Shown: positions 52,698 through 61,512, counted from the first letter of the stretch. The stretch is 64,000 nt of DNA from an uncultured Roseibium sp. (GCF_947494555.1 NZ_CANLVF010000002.1:124001-188000), one strand, 5' to 3'. Numbers and translations: made by a program. The notes: a model not told the origin generated them from the letters alone.

Positions 52698-53927
52698 ATG
52701 AGTGAACCTGTTGTGCTCACCAAAGACAATCTGCGCAAGGAAATGAAGGGCACCCCTCGCCTTGCCCGTATGGCCGCAAGCCTGGCGATCAGGATCCGAT
52801 ACGGGTCTCTGGAAATCAGTTTTCCGGATGGACGGCGGTTCTGCATCCACGGACGCGAAGCCGGCCCGCACGGCGTTCTCGACATTGACGATTGGCGGTT
52901 CTTCCGCATGGTCGTGAGGGCCGGTGATGTCGGCGTCGGAGAAGCCTTCATGGCTGGGTATTGGTCTTCCCCGGATGTAACAACGTTCCTGGAAGTGTTC
53001 TGCATCAACCAGGAATCGACCATGGAGGCGATCCAGGGGCGCCCCTTGACGCGCTTTCTCATGTCGATTCGCCACTGGCTGAATTCGAACACGCGCCGTG
53101 GGTCAAAAAGGAACATCTCAGCACATTACGATCTCGGCAACGCCTTCTATAAGGAATGGCTAGATCCGTCCATGACCTATTCCTCTGCGATCTATAGCAA
53201 TGAAACCAACGACCTGGAGCAGGCGCAGACCGAAAAATACGCATCTTTGGTAAGGCAGACCGGCATCAGACCGGAGCATTCCATCCTGGAAATCGGATGC
53301 GGCTGGGGCGGTTTTGCGGAGCATGTCGCCAAGACCGTCGGCGCGCATGTGCGCGCGCTGACCATTTCCCGTGAACAGTTCGACTATGCGAGTGAACGCA
53401 TCTTCAAGGCCGGCCTCAACGAAAAAGTTGACGTTGTGTTCCAAGACTACAGGGACGAAAAAGGCGTTTTCGACAGAATCGCCTCGATCGAAATGTTTGA
53501 AGCCGTTGGTGAAAAATACTGGCCGACCTATTTCGAGCAATTGTCCAAGTGCCTGAAACCAGGTGGCAAGGCCGGGCTCCAGATCATTACGATCCAGGAC
53601 CAGATGTTCGACGACTACAAACGCGGAACTGACTTCATCCAGCGCTATATCTTTCCGGGCGGGATGCTACCGCCACCGGGCCGGCTCGTTGAGATCGGAA
53701 AGTCCCTAGGGCTCGATCTGGCCGAGCAAAAGATTTTCGGACAGGACTACGCCCGTACGCTCGCGGAGTGGCGGCAAAGGTTTGGTCATGCCTGGCCGCA
53801 AATCCGGCCCCTCGGATTTGACGAACGGTTCAAGCGGCTCTGGGAATTCTACCTTCATTATTGCGAAGCCGGTTTTCGCGCCGGCAACATCGATGTACGC
53901 CAGATGGTCTACGTGAAGGCACCATAG
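52698..53927 (+). CDS. Cyclopropane-fatty-acyl-phospholipid synthase family methyltransferase
   Basis: This 409-residue SAM-dependent enzyme should methylate or cyclopropanate unsaturated acyl chains in phospholipids. It shows SAHYDLGNAFYKEWLDPSMTYSSAIY, the SAM loop ILEIGCGWGGFAEHVAK, IASIEMFEAVGEKYWPTYF, and the C-terminal FIQRYIFPGGMLP and RLWEFYLHYCEAGFRAGNIDVRQMV. The company of an FAD enzyme and DUF1365 fits the fatty-acid modification sets, including furan fatty acid synthesis, known from Rhodobacter; which product is made cannot be told from sequence alone. Confidence 0.92.
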   Translation: MSEPVVLTKDNLRKEMKGTPRLARMAASLAIRIRYGSLEISFPDGRRFCIHGREAGPHGVLDIDDWRFFRMVVRAGDVGVGEAFMAGYWSSPDVTTFLEVFCINQESTMEAIQGRPLTRFLMSIRHWLNSNTRRGSKRNISAHYDLGNAFYKEWLDPSMTYSSAIYSNETNDLEQAQTEKYASLVRQTGIRPEHSILEIGCGWGGFAEHVAKTVGAHVRALTISREQFDYASERIFKAGLNEKVDVVFQDYRDEKGVFDRIASIEMFEAVGEKYWPTYFEQLSKCLKPGGKAGLQIITIQDQMFDDYKRGTDFIQRYIFPGGMLPPPGRLVEIGKSLGLDLAEQKIFGQDYARTLAEWRQRFGHAWPQIRPLGFDERFKRLWEFYLHYCEAGFRAGNIDVRQMVYVKAP

Positions 53928-53950
53928 CGGCGACACGGGCGACAAGATGG

Positions 53951-53975
53951 AAAAGGCCGGTTTTGCCGGCCTTTT
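53951..53975. terminator. Bidirectional terminator between convergent operons
   Basis: AAAAGGCCGG (53951-53960), loop TTTTG, CCGGCCTTTT (53966-53975): a perfect ten-base stem with A and T tracts on both sides, working for both strands. Confidence 0.92.
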
Positions 53976-54771
53976 ACTTTTTGTTCCATCCAGTGGTTCT
54001 TGCAAGTAGTGCAAAATAAGCACGATACGGCAGTAGCCTGAGCGCTTTCAATTGCCTCACAAAGGGCTTTGGGAAGGCGATTTCGAACTTGCTGGGATGC
54101 GACAACCCTTCGACAATCTCACCAGCGGCGACTTCGGTCGAGACAAGATGCGGCATCGGGAATGGATTGGACTGGGTTGCCGGCGTGTCAACAAACCCGG
54201 GATTGATCAGTTGTATGCGAATTCCAGCACGGTCGAGGTCAAACTTCAATGACTCAGCCATGTTGATGAGACCTGCCTTGGATGCGCCATACGCAGCTGA
54301 CGTCGGAAGCCCGCCGTATCCGGCAACGGAAGACACGATGGCAATCTGGCCCCTGCCCTTCGGTTTCATGTCTGCGATAACCGGTAGAACGACATTGACC
54401 GTGCCCATAAGATTGACGTCGAAACTTGTACGAAACGCTTCCACATCCGCTTCAAGTCCGTCTTGTGGAAGATAGATTCCTGCGTTTGCGACAAGCAGGC
54501 AGATGCCGCCAAGATCCCGTGAAATCGTTTTGCAGTGATCCGCCATCAGCTGCGTGTCGCTGACGTCGCCTGGATACGGTGCGATCTCGCCTGCAAGGTT
54601 TTGTGCCTTGCTGCTTAATTCTTCAAGTGCCTCAATAGACCGCGCGGTAACAGCGACCCGCCAACCCTGTTTGGCGAGCTCAAGTGCAAGAGAATAGCCG
54701 ATACCGGAACTGGCTCCCGTGACCCAGGCAGCGCCGTGCGAAGGGTGGGCTACGAATTGATTTTTTGGCAA
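53974..54771 (-). CDS. Short-chain dehydrogenase/reductase
   Basis: The 265-residue SDR has the NAD(P) loop VTGASSGIGYSLALELAKQGW, VANAGIYLP, IVSSVAGYGGLPTSAAYGASKAGL with the catalytic Ser-Tyr-Lys, and LINPGFVDTPAT. It ends with a hydrophobic/basic tail (FVRQLKALRLLPYRAYFALLART) that may touch the membrane. The TTG start at 54771 follows an AAGGAG sequence at good spacing. It lies 58 bases downstream of the chrR-like gene and converges with the CFA-synthase gene, so it is probably part of the same lipid module. Confidence 0.88.
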   Translation of the reverse strand: MPKNQFVAHPSHGAAWVTGASSGIGYSLALELAKQGWRVAVTARSIEALEELSSKAQNLAGEIAPYPGDVSDTQLMADHCKTISRDLGGICLLVANAGIYLPQDGLEADVEAFRTSFDVNLMGTVNVVLPVIADMKPKGRGQIAIVSSVAGYGGLPTSAAYGASKAGLINMAESLKFDLDRAGIRIQLINPGFVDTPATQSNPFPMPHLVSTEVAAGEIVEGLSHPSKFEIAFPKPFVRQLKALRLLPYRAYFALLARTTGWNKK

Positions 54772-54829
54772 TATGTTCTCCTTGGCCTTTGACGTGTTTA
54801 CGCAAAAGCCAGGGAGTGTAGATTTGTGG

Positions 54830-55474
54830 TCAGCGCATAAAAGGTGCGAACCACCGACCGACAGGGCCGGTCAGTTCAAGACGACCCGCGGTTACTGCGA
54901 AACAAATGCAGTCCTCGCCCTCGTCAGCGATCGGCTTGTGATCAACGTCGCCATCTGCAAATGCGACATCACCGGAAACGTAGTGACCGTCGTCATCGCG
55001 GAACCCGCCCTGAAGCACAAGCGTCAGTTCCGTTCCATGGTGAGTGTGGGACGGCATTGCCCTGCCCGCACGCACCCAGAGCAGACTGGTGGCACATCCG
55101 TCGATCTCACCAAGCTTGCACTCTTTTACGCCGGGCAACAAAGTTTTCCACGGGAGACCGTCCATCGTATCACCCACAATCGAATGCAGGGACTCAGGAA
55201 GTTTCGATTCAGCCGCAGGGGCCGGCGCGTTGTCATTTGAAAATGGTGTATCGTTGGAAAAAATCGCAGACAGCGCACTATCCCGGTCGTTCAGCGCAAC
55301 CGGATCAGCGTCACTCAAGCTCACACCACCGAGGCTCTCCAGAGATGATACATATCCCCGGTTCTGGTCGCTAAGTTCCAGATGCGCTCCAACCAGCGCC
55401 TGAGCCGGGTAAGACAAAGTCCCGGCTGCATAACCAGCCAGCAACTCATCCATTCCGGTGACATTCTTTTCCAT
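54830..55474 (-). CDS. ChrR-like cupin anti-sigma factor homologue lacking zinc ligands
   Basis: ChrR binds and inhibits the sigma factor RpoE and releases it on singlet oxygen. This 214-residue homologue has both ChrR parts: the N-terminal domain (MDELLAGYAAGTLSYPAQALVGAH) and a cupin domain with the metal set His143, His145, Glu149 and His179 (SHTHHGTELTLVLQGGF, DVDHKP). In Rhodobacter ChrR the anti-sigma zinc is held by H6, H31, C35 and C38. Here, numbering from the ATG at 55474, position 6 is Thr, 31 is His, 35 is Ser and 38 is Asn. No sigma factor gene is adjacent. Confidence 0.85.
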   Translation of the reverse strand: MEKNVTGMDELLAGYAAGTLSYPAQALVGAHLELSDQNRGYVSSLESLGGVSLSDADPVALNDRDSALSAIFSNDTPFSNDNAPAPAAESKLPESLHSIVGDTMDGLPWKTLLPGVKECKLGEIDGCATSLLWVRAGRAMPSHTHHGTELTLVLQGGFRDDDGHYVSGDVAFADGDVDHKPIADEGEDCICFAVTAGRLELTGPVGRWFAPFMR

Positions 55475-55789
55475 TACCGCTCTCATCAAACTCCAAGCAC
55501 CTAAATTACTTTAACGCCGGTACGCACTGCAGCGTATCCCGGATCATCATCTAACCTAAAAATATTCTAATTTAAAATTTCATCTAGGGGTTTTGGAGAA
55601 CAACTCCATGCTCACTTTCAATCGTTTAGCAGAAAATCCATCGGAAAATGTAAACAGTCGCTGGCATTCACCGCTTGAGAGCTTAAATTGCAAACTTGAT
55701 CCGGGGTGCTGCTGACATTAGCGTCCGGGACTCATCACATTCCTTCTGGCCTCACCCTGCACACGGCCAGATCAGCCAGGATTGAAACA
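55475..55789. other. Divergent intergenic region chrR-like / cysK
   Basis: These 315 bases hold the ECF-type promoter of the chrR-like gene and an AT-rich stretch near 55555-55590. The cysK frame is open back to 55706, but that part is not homologous to cysteine synthase. Confidence 0.5.
55519..55546 (-). promoter_or_regulatory. ECF11/RpoE-type promoter of the chrR-like gene
   Basis: On the minus strand TGATCC (55546-55541), 16 bases, then CGTACC (55524-55519). The same hexamer, spacing and CGTA core occur before the FAD oxidoreductase operon at 50434. The predicted transcript starts about 35-40 bases before the ATG. Confidence 0.6.
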
Positions 55790-56824
55790 ATGACTGTGTC
55801 CGCTTCCGTTGTCGACGCGATTGGCAACACACCCCTGATCCGACTGAAGGCCCTTTCTGAGGAGACCGGCTGCGAGATCCTGGGTAAGGCCGAATTCATG
55901 AATCCCGGTCAAAGCGTCAAAGACAGACCTGCGCGGCAGATGATCCTGGAGGCAGAGGCAAGAGGTGACTTGAAACCGGGCGGCGTCATCGTTGAGGGAA
56001 CCGCAGGCAACACGGGGATCGGTATCGCACTTGTTGCAAGTGCAAGAGGGTATCGGACGGTCATTGTCATCCCTGAAACCCAAAGTCAGGAAAAGAAGGA
56101 CATGCTGCGTCTTTGCGGGGCAGAACTTGTCGAAGTGCCGGCTAAGCCCTTCAGGGATCCGAACAACTACCAGCATGTAGCGCGCCGTCTGGCAGCCGAA
56201 ATGGCCAAGAGCGAACCGAATGGCGTTATTTTCGCAGACCAGTGGAACAATCTTGATAACCGTAAGGCGCACTATCTGACCACCGGCCCCGAGATCATGG
56301 CTCAAACCGGAGGAAGGGTCGACGCGTTTATCTGTGCGGTCGGCTCCGGGGGTACGATCGCAGGTGTCTCCCAATATCTTCAGGAAAACAAGCCAGGCAT
56401 TGTTATCGGCTGTGCAGATCCCCGCGGCGCGGCAATGCAATCCCTGTTCACTACCGGAGAAGCTGTGGCGTCCGAAGGCGGATCGATATCAGAGGGTATC
56501 GGACTTGGACGGAAAACCGTGATCGTTGAAGATGTCAAGGTGGATCATGCCTACACGATCGCCGACGAGGACGCTCTTCCGATTGTATTCGATCTCGCAG
56601 AAAAAGAAGGCCTGCTCCTTGGCGGGTCATCAGCGATCAATCTTGCCGGCGCGCGGCGGCTTGCCAAGGAGGTCGGTCCGGGAAAAACAATCGTCACCAT
56701 CTTGTGCGATCACGGGACGCGTTATCAGTCCAAACTCTACAATCCTGACTTTCTGCGGTCGAAGAACCTGCCAGTCCCCGACTGGCTGGAGCGCACCGTT
56801 GATATTCAGCCACCATTTGAATAA
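55790..56824 (+). CDS. cysK: Cysteine synthase (O-acetylserine sulfhydrylase)
   Basis: This PLP enzyme makes cysteine from O-acetylserine and sulfide. The 344-residue protein has VVDAIGNTPLIRLKAL, the PLP lysine in MNPGQSVKDRPA, VEGTAGNTGIGIALVA, ICAVGSGGTIAGVSQYL and GGSSAINLAGA. It is the long alphaproteobacterial form with a C-terminal extension (CDHGTRYQSKLYNPDFLRSKNLPVPDWLE). The ATG at 55790 (MTVSASVVDAIGNTPLI) is the family start. cls follows 26 bases downstream. Confidence 0.93.
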   Translation: MTVSASVVDAIGNTPLIRLKALSEETGCEILGKAEFMNPGQSVKDRPARQMILEAEARGDLKPGGVIVEGTAGNTGIGIALVASARGYRTVIVIPETQSQEKKDMLRLCGAELVEVPAKPFRDPNNYQHVARRLAAEMAKSEPNGVIFADQWNNLDNRKAHYLTTGPEIMAQTGGRVDAFICAVGSGGTIAGVSQYLQENKPGIVIGCADPRGAAMQSLFTTGEAVASEGGSISEGIGLGRKTVIVEDVKVDHAYTIADEDALPIVFDLAEKEGLLLGGSSAINLAGARRLAKEVGPGKTIVTILCDHGTRYQSKLYNPDFLRSKNLPVPDWLERTVDIQPPFE

Positions 56825-56850
56825 CCGGATTAAACCTGGCTTGACCTGAA

Positions 56851-58365
56851 ATGGGGCAGGACGACCCAACTCTGGCACACGACGATGCCGCAGCAAAAGA
56901 GGTGATCCAGGACGCCGTAACTGACGTCGGCGTTCTCGACATCATGGCCAACAATCTTGGACTGGTAGCGACATTCGTTGCCTTCATGTATTTCACGGCC
57001 GGTATTTGCTCCGTGCGCGAAGTCATGAACTCGCGGACATCGCAAGGGTCCGTTGCCTGGCTGCTTTCGCTCTTTTTCCTCCCCTACCTCACGGTTCCGC
57101 TCTATTTTGTGTTCGGGTGGAGGTCTTTTGCGGACTACGCCAAGATACAAGCCTCTCTCGGTCGCGCTGAGCGCGCGCGCCGCGCCGACGAACTAGGGCT
57201 TACGGATCATGAGGAAACGCGGGACTGGCCGGTCCTGACACGGGTCGCCGGTGTCCCGTTCCTGGCAGGAAACAAGTCAGAACTGCTCATCGATGGTGAC
57301 GCAACATTCGCCGCAATCAAACAGGCGATTGCCCGCGCCGAGCATGTGATTTTCTTTCAGTTTTTTGCGATCCACGACGACGCGCTCGGCCGCGAGATGG
57401 CAGATGCCCTCATTGCGAGGGCCAAAGACGGTTTGAAGGTTCGTTTTCTTTATGACGACGTCGGCAGTCATTCGCTGTCGAACGTCTTTCTCGCCCGGTT
57501 GAAGGAAGCCGGCGTCGAGGTTTGCGGATTTAACGAAAAGCACAAATTCCTCAAACTGCTCGGCCCGATGCGCCTGAACTACAGAAATCATCGCAAGCTT
57601 GTCGTCACCGACTTTCGTGAGGCGTTCGTTGGTGGGCACAATGTTGCCGACCAGTATGTCGGCCGCGACAAGTGGTTCGGACGATGGCGCGACACCCATG
57701 TAAGGGTCGAGGGGCCGGCGGCGGTGGCATGCGCCCTTTCCTTTGTCGAGGATTGGCTGTGGGCGAGCGGTGAGCGGATTGAGTTGCCTCAGGTCAGAGA
57801 CATTCCTATGCCAGGCGACGAGTCTGTACTCGTCATGCCAACAGGCCCGGCTGACAAATTGGAAGAATGTGCAATCGCCTTTGTTGAAGCTGCTGCCCGC
57901 GCGAAGGAACGGCTTTGGATTACAACCCCATATCTTGTGCCCTCACTTGACGTCCAGACCGCGCTGGCTGCTGCCTCCATGCGCGGGGTCGATGTGCGCA
58001 TTTTACTGCCGGAGAAACGGGATCACTGGACGGTCTGGCTTGCCAGCCACGCCTATGAAGACACGCTGGTTCAACGCGGGGTCAAGGTCTATCGCTACAC
58101 AGACGGCTTCCTGCACCAGAAGGTGACCTTGCTGGACAATGATCTGGTGTCGATCGGAACGGTCAACTTCGACAACCGCTCCTTCCAGATCAATTTCGAA
58201 CTGACCTTGTGGTTCACGCATGAACGCATTATCAGCAGCGTCGAAGCGATGCTGGAAACCGACTTTGAAAATGCCAGGCTCACCTGGCCCGATGCGTTTC
58301 GCTCCCGCAGCTATATTTTCCGGGTATTCGCGCAAGGTGCCAGATTGCTCTCGCCAATCCTCTGA
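56851..58365 (+). CDS. cls: Cardiolipin synthase (phospholipase D type)
   Basis: This membrane enzyme makes cardiolipin from two phosphatidylglycerols. The 504-residue protein has two N-terminal membrane helices (GLVATFVAFMYFTAGICSV and GSVAWLLSLFFLPYLTVPLYFVF) and two HKD active-site motifs: HRKLVVTDFREAFVGGHNVAD and HQKVTLLDNDLVSIGTVNFDNRSFQINFE. Length is normal. An acidic N-terminal stretch of about 30 residues before MANNLGLV may or may not be translated; the ATG at 56944 is an alternative. Confidence 0.92.
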   Translation: MGQDDPTLAHDDAAAKEVIQDAVTDVGVLDIMANNLGLVATFVAFMYFTAGICSVREVMNSRTSQGSVAWLLSLFFLPYLTVPLYFVFGWRSFADYAKIQASLGRAERARRADELGLTDHEETRDWPVLTRVAGVPFLAGNKSELLIDGDATFAAIKQAIARAEHVIFFQFFAIHDDALGREMADALIARAKDGLKVRFLYDDVGSHSLSNVFLARLKEAGVEVCGFNEKHKFLKLLGPMRLNYRNHRKLVVTDFREAFVGGHNVADQYVGRDKWFGRWRDTHVRVEGPAAVACALSFVEDWLWASGERIELPQVRDIPMPGDESVLVMPTGPADKLEECAIAFVEAAARAKERLWITTPYLVPSLDVQTALAAASMRGVDVRILLPEKRDHWTVWLASHAYEDTLVQRGVKVYRYTDGFLHQKVTLLDNDLVSIGTVNFDNRSFQINFELTLWFTHERIISSVEAMLETDFENARLTWPDAFRSRSYIFRVFAQGARLLSPIL

Positions 58366-58481
58366 ACAGGCGCGCTTCTTCGGAATTTCAGCAAGGACGC
58401 TAAAAAGCAGTAAACTGACCTAAATCTATTTTAACGTGCATTTTTCATGTTCGCACCACAGTGCTTTTCAGTGAGGCTTTC

Positions 58482-59030
58482 ATGAAGTTACTTCTTGGTT
58501 TGATATTTATTTTTGCGGTGGGTCCCGGACTGTTCCTTATGGATGGATCGATCATCAAAGACTTTAAACTGCGATCTGAGACATTGTCTTACGCCAACAT
58601 CCCAACGTCCGAGCGCAGATGTCGCACACGCGTGCTTGTATTCCAGTCCTGCAACTACAAATATGTTCATGAACAACAAGAACATAAACAATCCTATATC
58701 TTCTTTGCGCTGGGGGCGCCGGAAACGGTGGTCCTTTTGCGCGGAAATGCTTCAGGTGAGCTCACATCATCTGTGGGACAGGACTACTTTTGGAACAGGA
58801 TCCTGACGATCTTTCTCTGCATGGGAATTGTTGTCTGGGCCATCGCGCAAGGTATGTTACAGCGGCGGGCTCAAGCAGCACCTCGAAAGCTACGGCAGCC
58901 TGTGAAACCGCGACATGCAGTGCCATCTACAATGCCGCGTCAAGCAGCACCGCCTGCAATGCCACGTCGAGCGCCAACACCCCACCCAGGACGCGTGGAC
59001 AGAGGCGCAACATTCGGAAAACGCCGGTAG
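58482..59030 (+). CDS. Two-helix membrane protein with basic Pro-rich tail, unknown
   Basis: The 182-residue product has an N-terminal helix (KLLLGLIFIFAVGPGLFLM), an extracytoplasmic domain with two cysteines (SERRCRTRVLVFQSCNYKYV), a second helix (RILTIFLCMGIVVWAIAQGML) and a cytoplasmic tail of Ala/Pro/Arg repeats (RQAAPPAMPRRAPTPHPGRV). No family is recognised. The ATG at 58482 is chosen over the codon seven residues upstream because the signal helix follows directly. Confidence 0.6.
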   Translation: MKLLLGLIFIFAVGPGLFLMDGSIIKDFKLRSETLSYANIPTSERRCRTRVLVFQSCNYKYVHEQQEHKQSYIFFALGAPETVVLLRGNASGELTSSVGQDYFWNRILTIFLCMGIVVWAIAQGMLQRRAQAAPRKLRQPVKPRHAVPSTMPRQAAPPAMPRRAPTPHPGRVDRGATFGKRR

Positions 59031-59114
59031 GTTTCGCCAGGTCTCGATAAATCAGGTTGAAGTGTCAGCGGCATATGTAAGATTATGGTTCGAAATCAAC
59101 AGCCATCCTGATCC

Positions 59115-59759
59115 ATGTCCTACCTTCCTGACCTTACAGTTCTTCTGACTTTCACTGTCGCGTCTCTGATCCTGGCGATTACACCTGGCCCGGACATGAC
59201 CCTTTTCATGAGCAAAACACTCACACAAGGCCGAAAAGCCGGCCTGGCAGCCGTGTTGGGTGCGACGTCCGGTCTGGTCATTCACACGGTTCTTGCAGCC
59301 GTCGGCGTGTCGGCGTTGTTGGCAGCGTCGGAACTTGCTTTCAGCATCCTGAAACTTGCCGGGGCAGGATATCTGATCTGGCTTGCATTTCAGGCCATCC
59401 GGAAAGGTTCCTCGATTTCCCTTGAAGCAGATCCTGGCTCAAAACAGTCGTTTCGTGATGTTTGGCTGCAGGGCCTTGGCGTGAACATACTCAATCCGAA
59501 GATTGTGCTCTTTTTCGTAACGTTTCTCCCGCAGTTCGTCAGTGCGAGCGACCCAGATGCGACCGGCAAAATATTGTTTCTGGGAGCTTACTTTGTAGCT
59601 TTGGGATTCCCCATTTGCGCATTGATGGTTCTTGGCGCCAGTGCGTTCGCAAGAACGGTAAAAGCGTCTCCCTCTGCCATGCGAGTATTTGACTGGGTGT
59701 TCGCAGGAATCATGGGCAGTTTTGCGCTGAAGTTGCTCGTGGCCAAGGCAAACAGTTGA
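59115..59759 (+). CDS. LysE family amino-acid exporter
   Basis: The 214-residue inner-membrane protein shows LysE/RhtB features: VASLILAITPGPDMTLFMSKTLTQGRKAGLAAVLGATSG, ILKLAGAGYLIWLAFQAIRKG, GLGVNILNPKIVLFFVTFLPQFV and about six hydrophobic segments. The substrate is unknown. It is the first gene of a tight plus-strand run; the flavoprotein gene begins 11 bases after its stop. Confidence 0.92.
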   Translation: MSYLPDLTVLLTFTVASLILAITPGPDMTLFMSKTLTQGRKAGLAAVLGATSGLVIHTVLAAVGVSALLAASELAFSILKLAGAGYLIWLAFQAIRKGSSISLEADPGSKQSFRDVWLQGLGVNILNPKIVLFFVTFLPQFVSASDPDATGKILFLGAYFVALGFPICALMVLGASAFARTVKASPSAMRVFDWVFAGIMGSFALKLLVAKANS

Positions 59760-59770
59760 ATTGAGGTCGT

Positions 59771-60778
59771 ATGTCGATGGACTATCAGGTCGCAATTGTC
59801 GGCGCCGGTCCGGCAGGTCTGGCTGCAGCGCTGACTCTGTCGCGCTCCATGATGCATTCGGTGGTCATCGATTCCGGGCGGCCGCCCAGAAATGCATCTT
59901 CGCCCTTTGTTGCGTCGCTTCCGGGTTTCGACAAGACACCGCCTGCCGACATGCGAGAAGCTGTTAGGCGAAACATTCTTGCCTATCCCTATGCAGAGTT
60001 TCTGGAAGCCGAAGTTGAAGGCATACAACGGATGCAGAAGGGTTTCGAATTGTCGATTGGCGAAGACCGGAAACTGTCGGCGGGCTCCATACTGCTTGCG
60101 ACCGGAATGCAGGACGTGCTGCCACCGCTCGAGGGCTTAAACGCATGTTGGGGGCGGAGCATCATAAATTGCCCGTTTTGCCACGGCATCGAGTGGCAGA
60201 ACACCCGCTGGGGGATTTACGCTCATCGTCCGGAAGTCGTCGGCGCGGCAGAAATCTACAGGAACTGGACAAATCAGCTCACATATTTTCTTGCTCCCGA
60301 GGTGTCTCCCGCCGCCGACCGCCAAAAAAGGCTGCAGCAACTCTGCGCTTCCATTGAAACCGATCTTCCGACACGTGTTCATCATGACAACGGGGCAATC
60401 ACGCATGCCGAGACGCCTGACGAACGCCTGATAGAGTTGGACTGCCTGCTGATTTATCCTCATCAGACACAGACAAGTCTGGTGTCAGGGCTGAACCTGG
60501 CTCTTACCGATGCCGGGTACGTTGAAGTGGATGAAGGCTTTCGAACGTCCGAAGCAGGCCTTTATGCTGCCGGTGATCTTGTTTATCCAGGACATCAGAA
60601 TACGCCCACTGGATTTCACATGGGCAACATGGCGGCCGCAACGATTGTGATGGACATTTGTTTCGGGACCTTGTCTTGTTTCCAAAATGCGCAGCCGATC
60701 CTTCAGAAAACCCATTTAGGGTCTTCAAGATGGCACTCGCGCTCTCATTTTGTTTCCGCTGAAAGGAGTAAGACATGA
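59771..60778 (+). CDS. Thioredoxin-reductase-like flavoprotein without a visible NADPH motif
   Basis: The 335-residue protein has the FAD loop VAIVGAGPAGLAAALTLSR, SILLATGMQDVLPPL, the redox pair in IINCPFCHGIEW and the C-terminal GLYAAGDLVYPGHQNTPTGFHMGNMAAATIV. The central domain, where thioredoxin reductase has a GGGxSA NADPH loop, reads WGIYAHRPEVVGAAEIYRNW, so the glycine-rich motif is missing. The electron donor and partner are therefore unclear. The last ~35 residues are an unusual extension. Its stop overlaps alaX by four bases. Confidence 0.85.
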   Translation: MSMDYQVAIVGAGPAGLAAALTLSRSMMHSVVIDSGRPPRNASSPFVASLPGFDKTPPADMREAVRRNILAYPYAEFLEAEVEGIQRMQKGFELSIGEDRKLSAGSILLATGMQDVLPPLEGLNACWGRSIINCPFCHGIEWQNTRWGIYAHRPEVVGAAEIYRNWTNQLTYFLAPEVSPAADRQKRLQQLCASIETDLPTRVHHDNGAITHAETPDERLIELDCLLIYPHQTQTSLVSGLNLALTDAGYVEVDEGFRTSEAGLYAAGDLVYPGHQNTPTGFHMGNMAAATIVMDICFGTLSCFQNAQPILQKTHLGSSRWHSRSHFVSAERSKT

Positions 60779-61491
60779 GCACACCTTTGTTTCGCGACGA
60801 TGCCTATCTTCGAACGTGCGATGCAGAGGTTGTCGGCATAAACGAACGGGGCGGTATCATACTGGACCGGACCGTTTTTTACGCGACGGGCGGAGGCCAG
60901 CCCGGTGACAGCGGATACCTTGAACTGGAGGACGGCAGCCGAACAGAGATCAGCACGACCGTTTATGATGAAGACAAAACCTCAATCGTTCATGTACCGG
61001 CCGACGGCCAACCCCTCCCCTCGAAAGGCACACGATTGACTGCCCATATAGACTGGACCAGACGCTATCGAATGATGCGAGTTCATACAGCCTTGCACCT
61101 GCTTTCGGTCGCGCTCCCTTTCCCTGTCACGGGGGGACAGATTGGAGACGCTGAGGGCCGTCTCGATTTCGACATGGGCGAAGAAACGGTCGACAAGGAA
61201 GCTCTCATCGGAGAACTCAATTCGCTGGCCGCAGGCGATCACGAAGTCACGACGGAATGGATAACCGACGCGGAGCTCGATGCAAAGCCTGACCTGGTCA
61301 AAACCATGTCCGTCAAACCGCCGCGTGGGTCCGGGCGTGTTCGGTTGGTCAGGATAGGCGGCGATGTTGATCTGCAGCCCTGCGGAGGCACTCATGTTTC
61401 CAGAACGTCTGAAATAGGCACACTTGTTCTTGGCAAGATCGAAAAGAAGGGCAAACAGAACAGACGGGTGCGAATCCGTCTTGCGGACTGA
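60775..61491 (+). CDS. alaX: Alanyl-tRNA editing protein AlaX
   Basis: AlaX is a free-standing editing domain that deacylates Ser- or Gly-tRNA-Ala. The 238-residue protein has DRTVFYATGGGQPGDSGYL at the N terminus, the zinc motifs RVHTALHLL (HxxxH) and LQPCGGTHVSRTSEIG (CxxxH) and a basic C terminus. An AAAGGAG ribosome-binding sequence lies in the end of the upstream gene. Confidence 0.93.
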   Translation: MSTPLFRDDAYLRTCDAEVVGINERGGIILDRTVFYATGGGQPGDSGYLELEDGSRTEISTTVYDEDKTSIVHVPADGQPLPSKGTRLTAHIDWTRRYRMMRVHTALHLLSVALPFPVTGGQIGDAEGRLDFDMGEETVDKEALIGELNSLAAGDHEVTTEWITDAELDAKPDLVKTMSVKPPRGSGRVRLVRIGGDVDLQPCGGTHVSRTSEIGTLVLGKIEKKGKQNRRVRIRLAD

Positions 61492-61512
61492 TGGATTTTC
61501 GGAGGCATCGCC

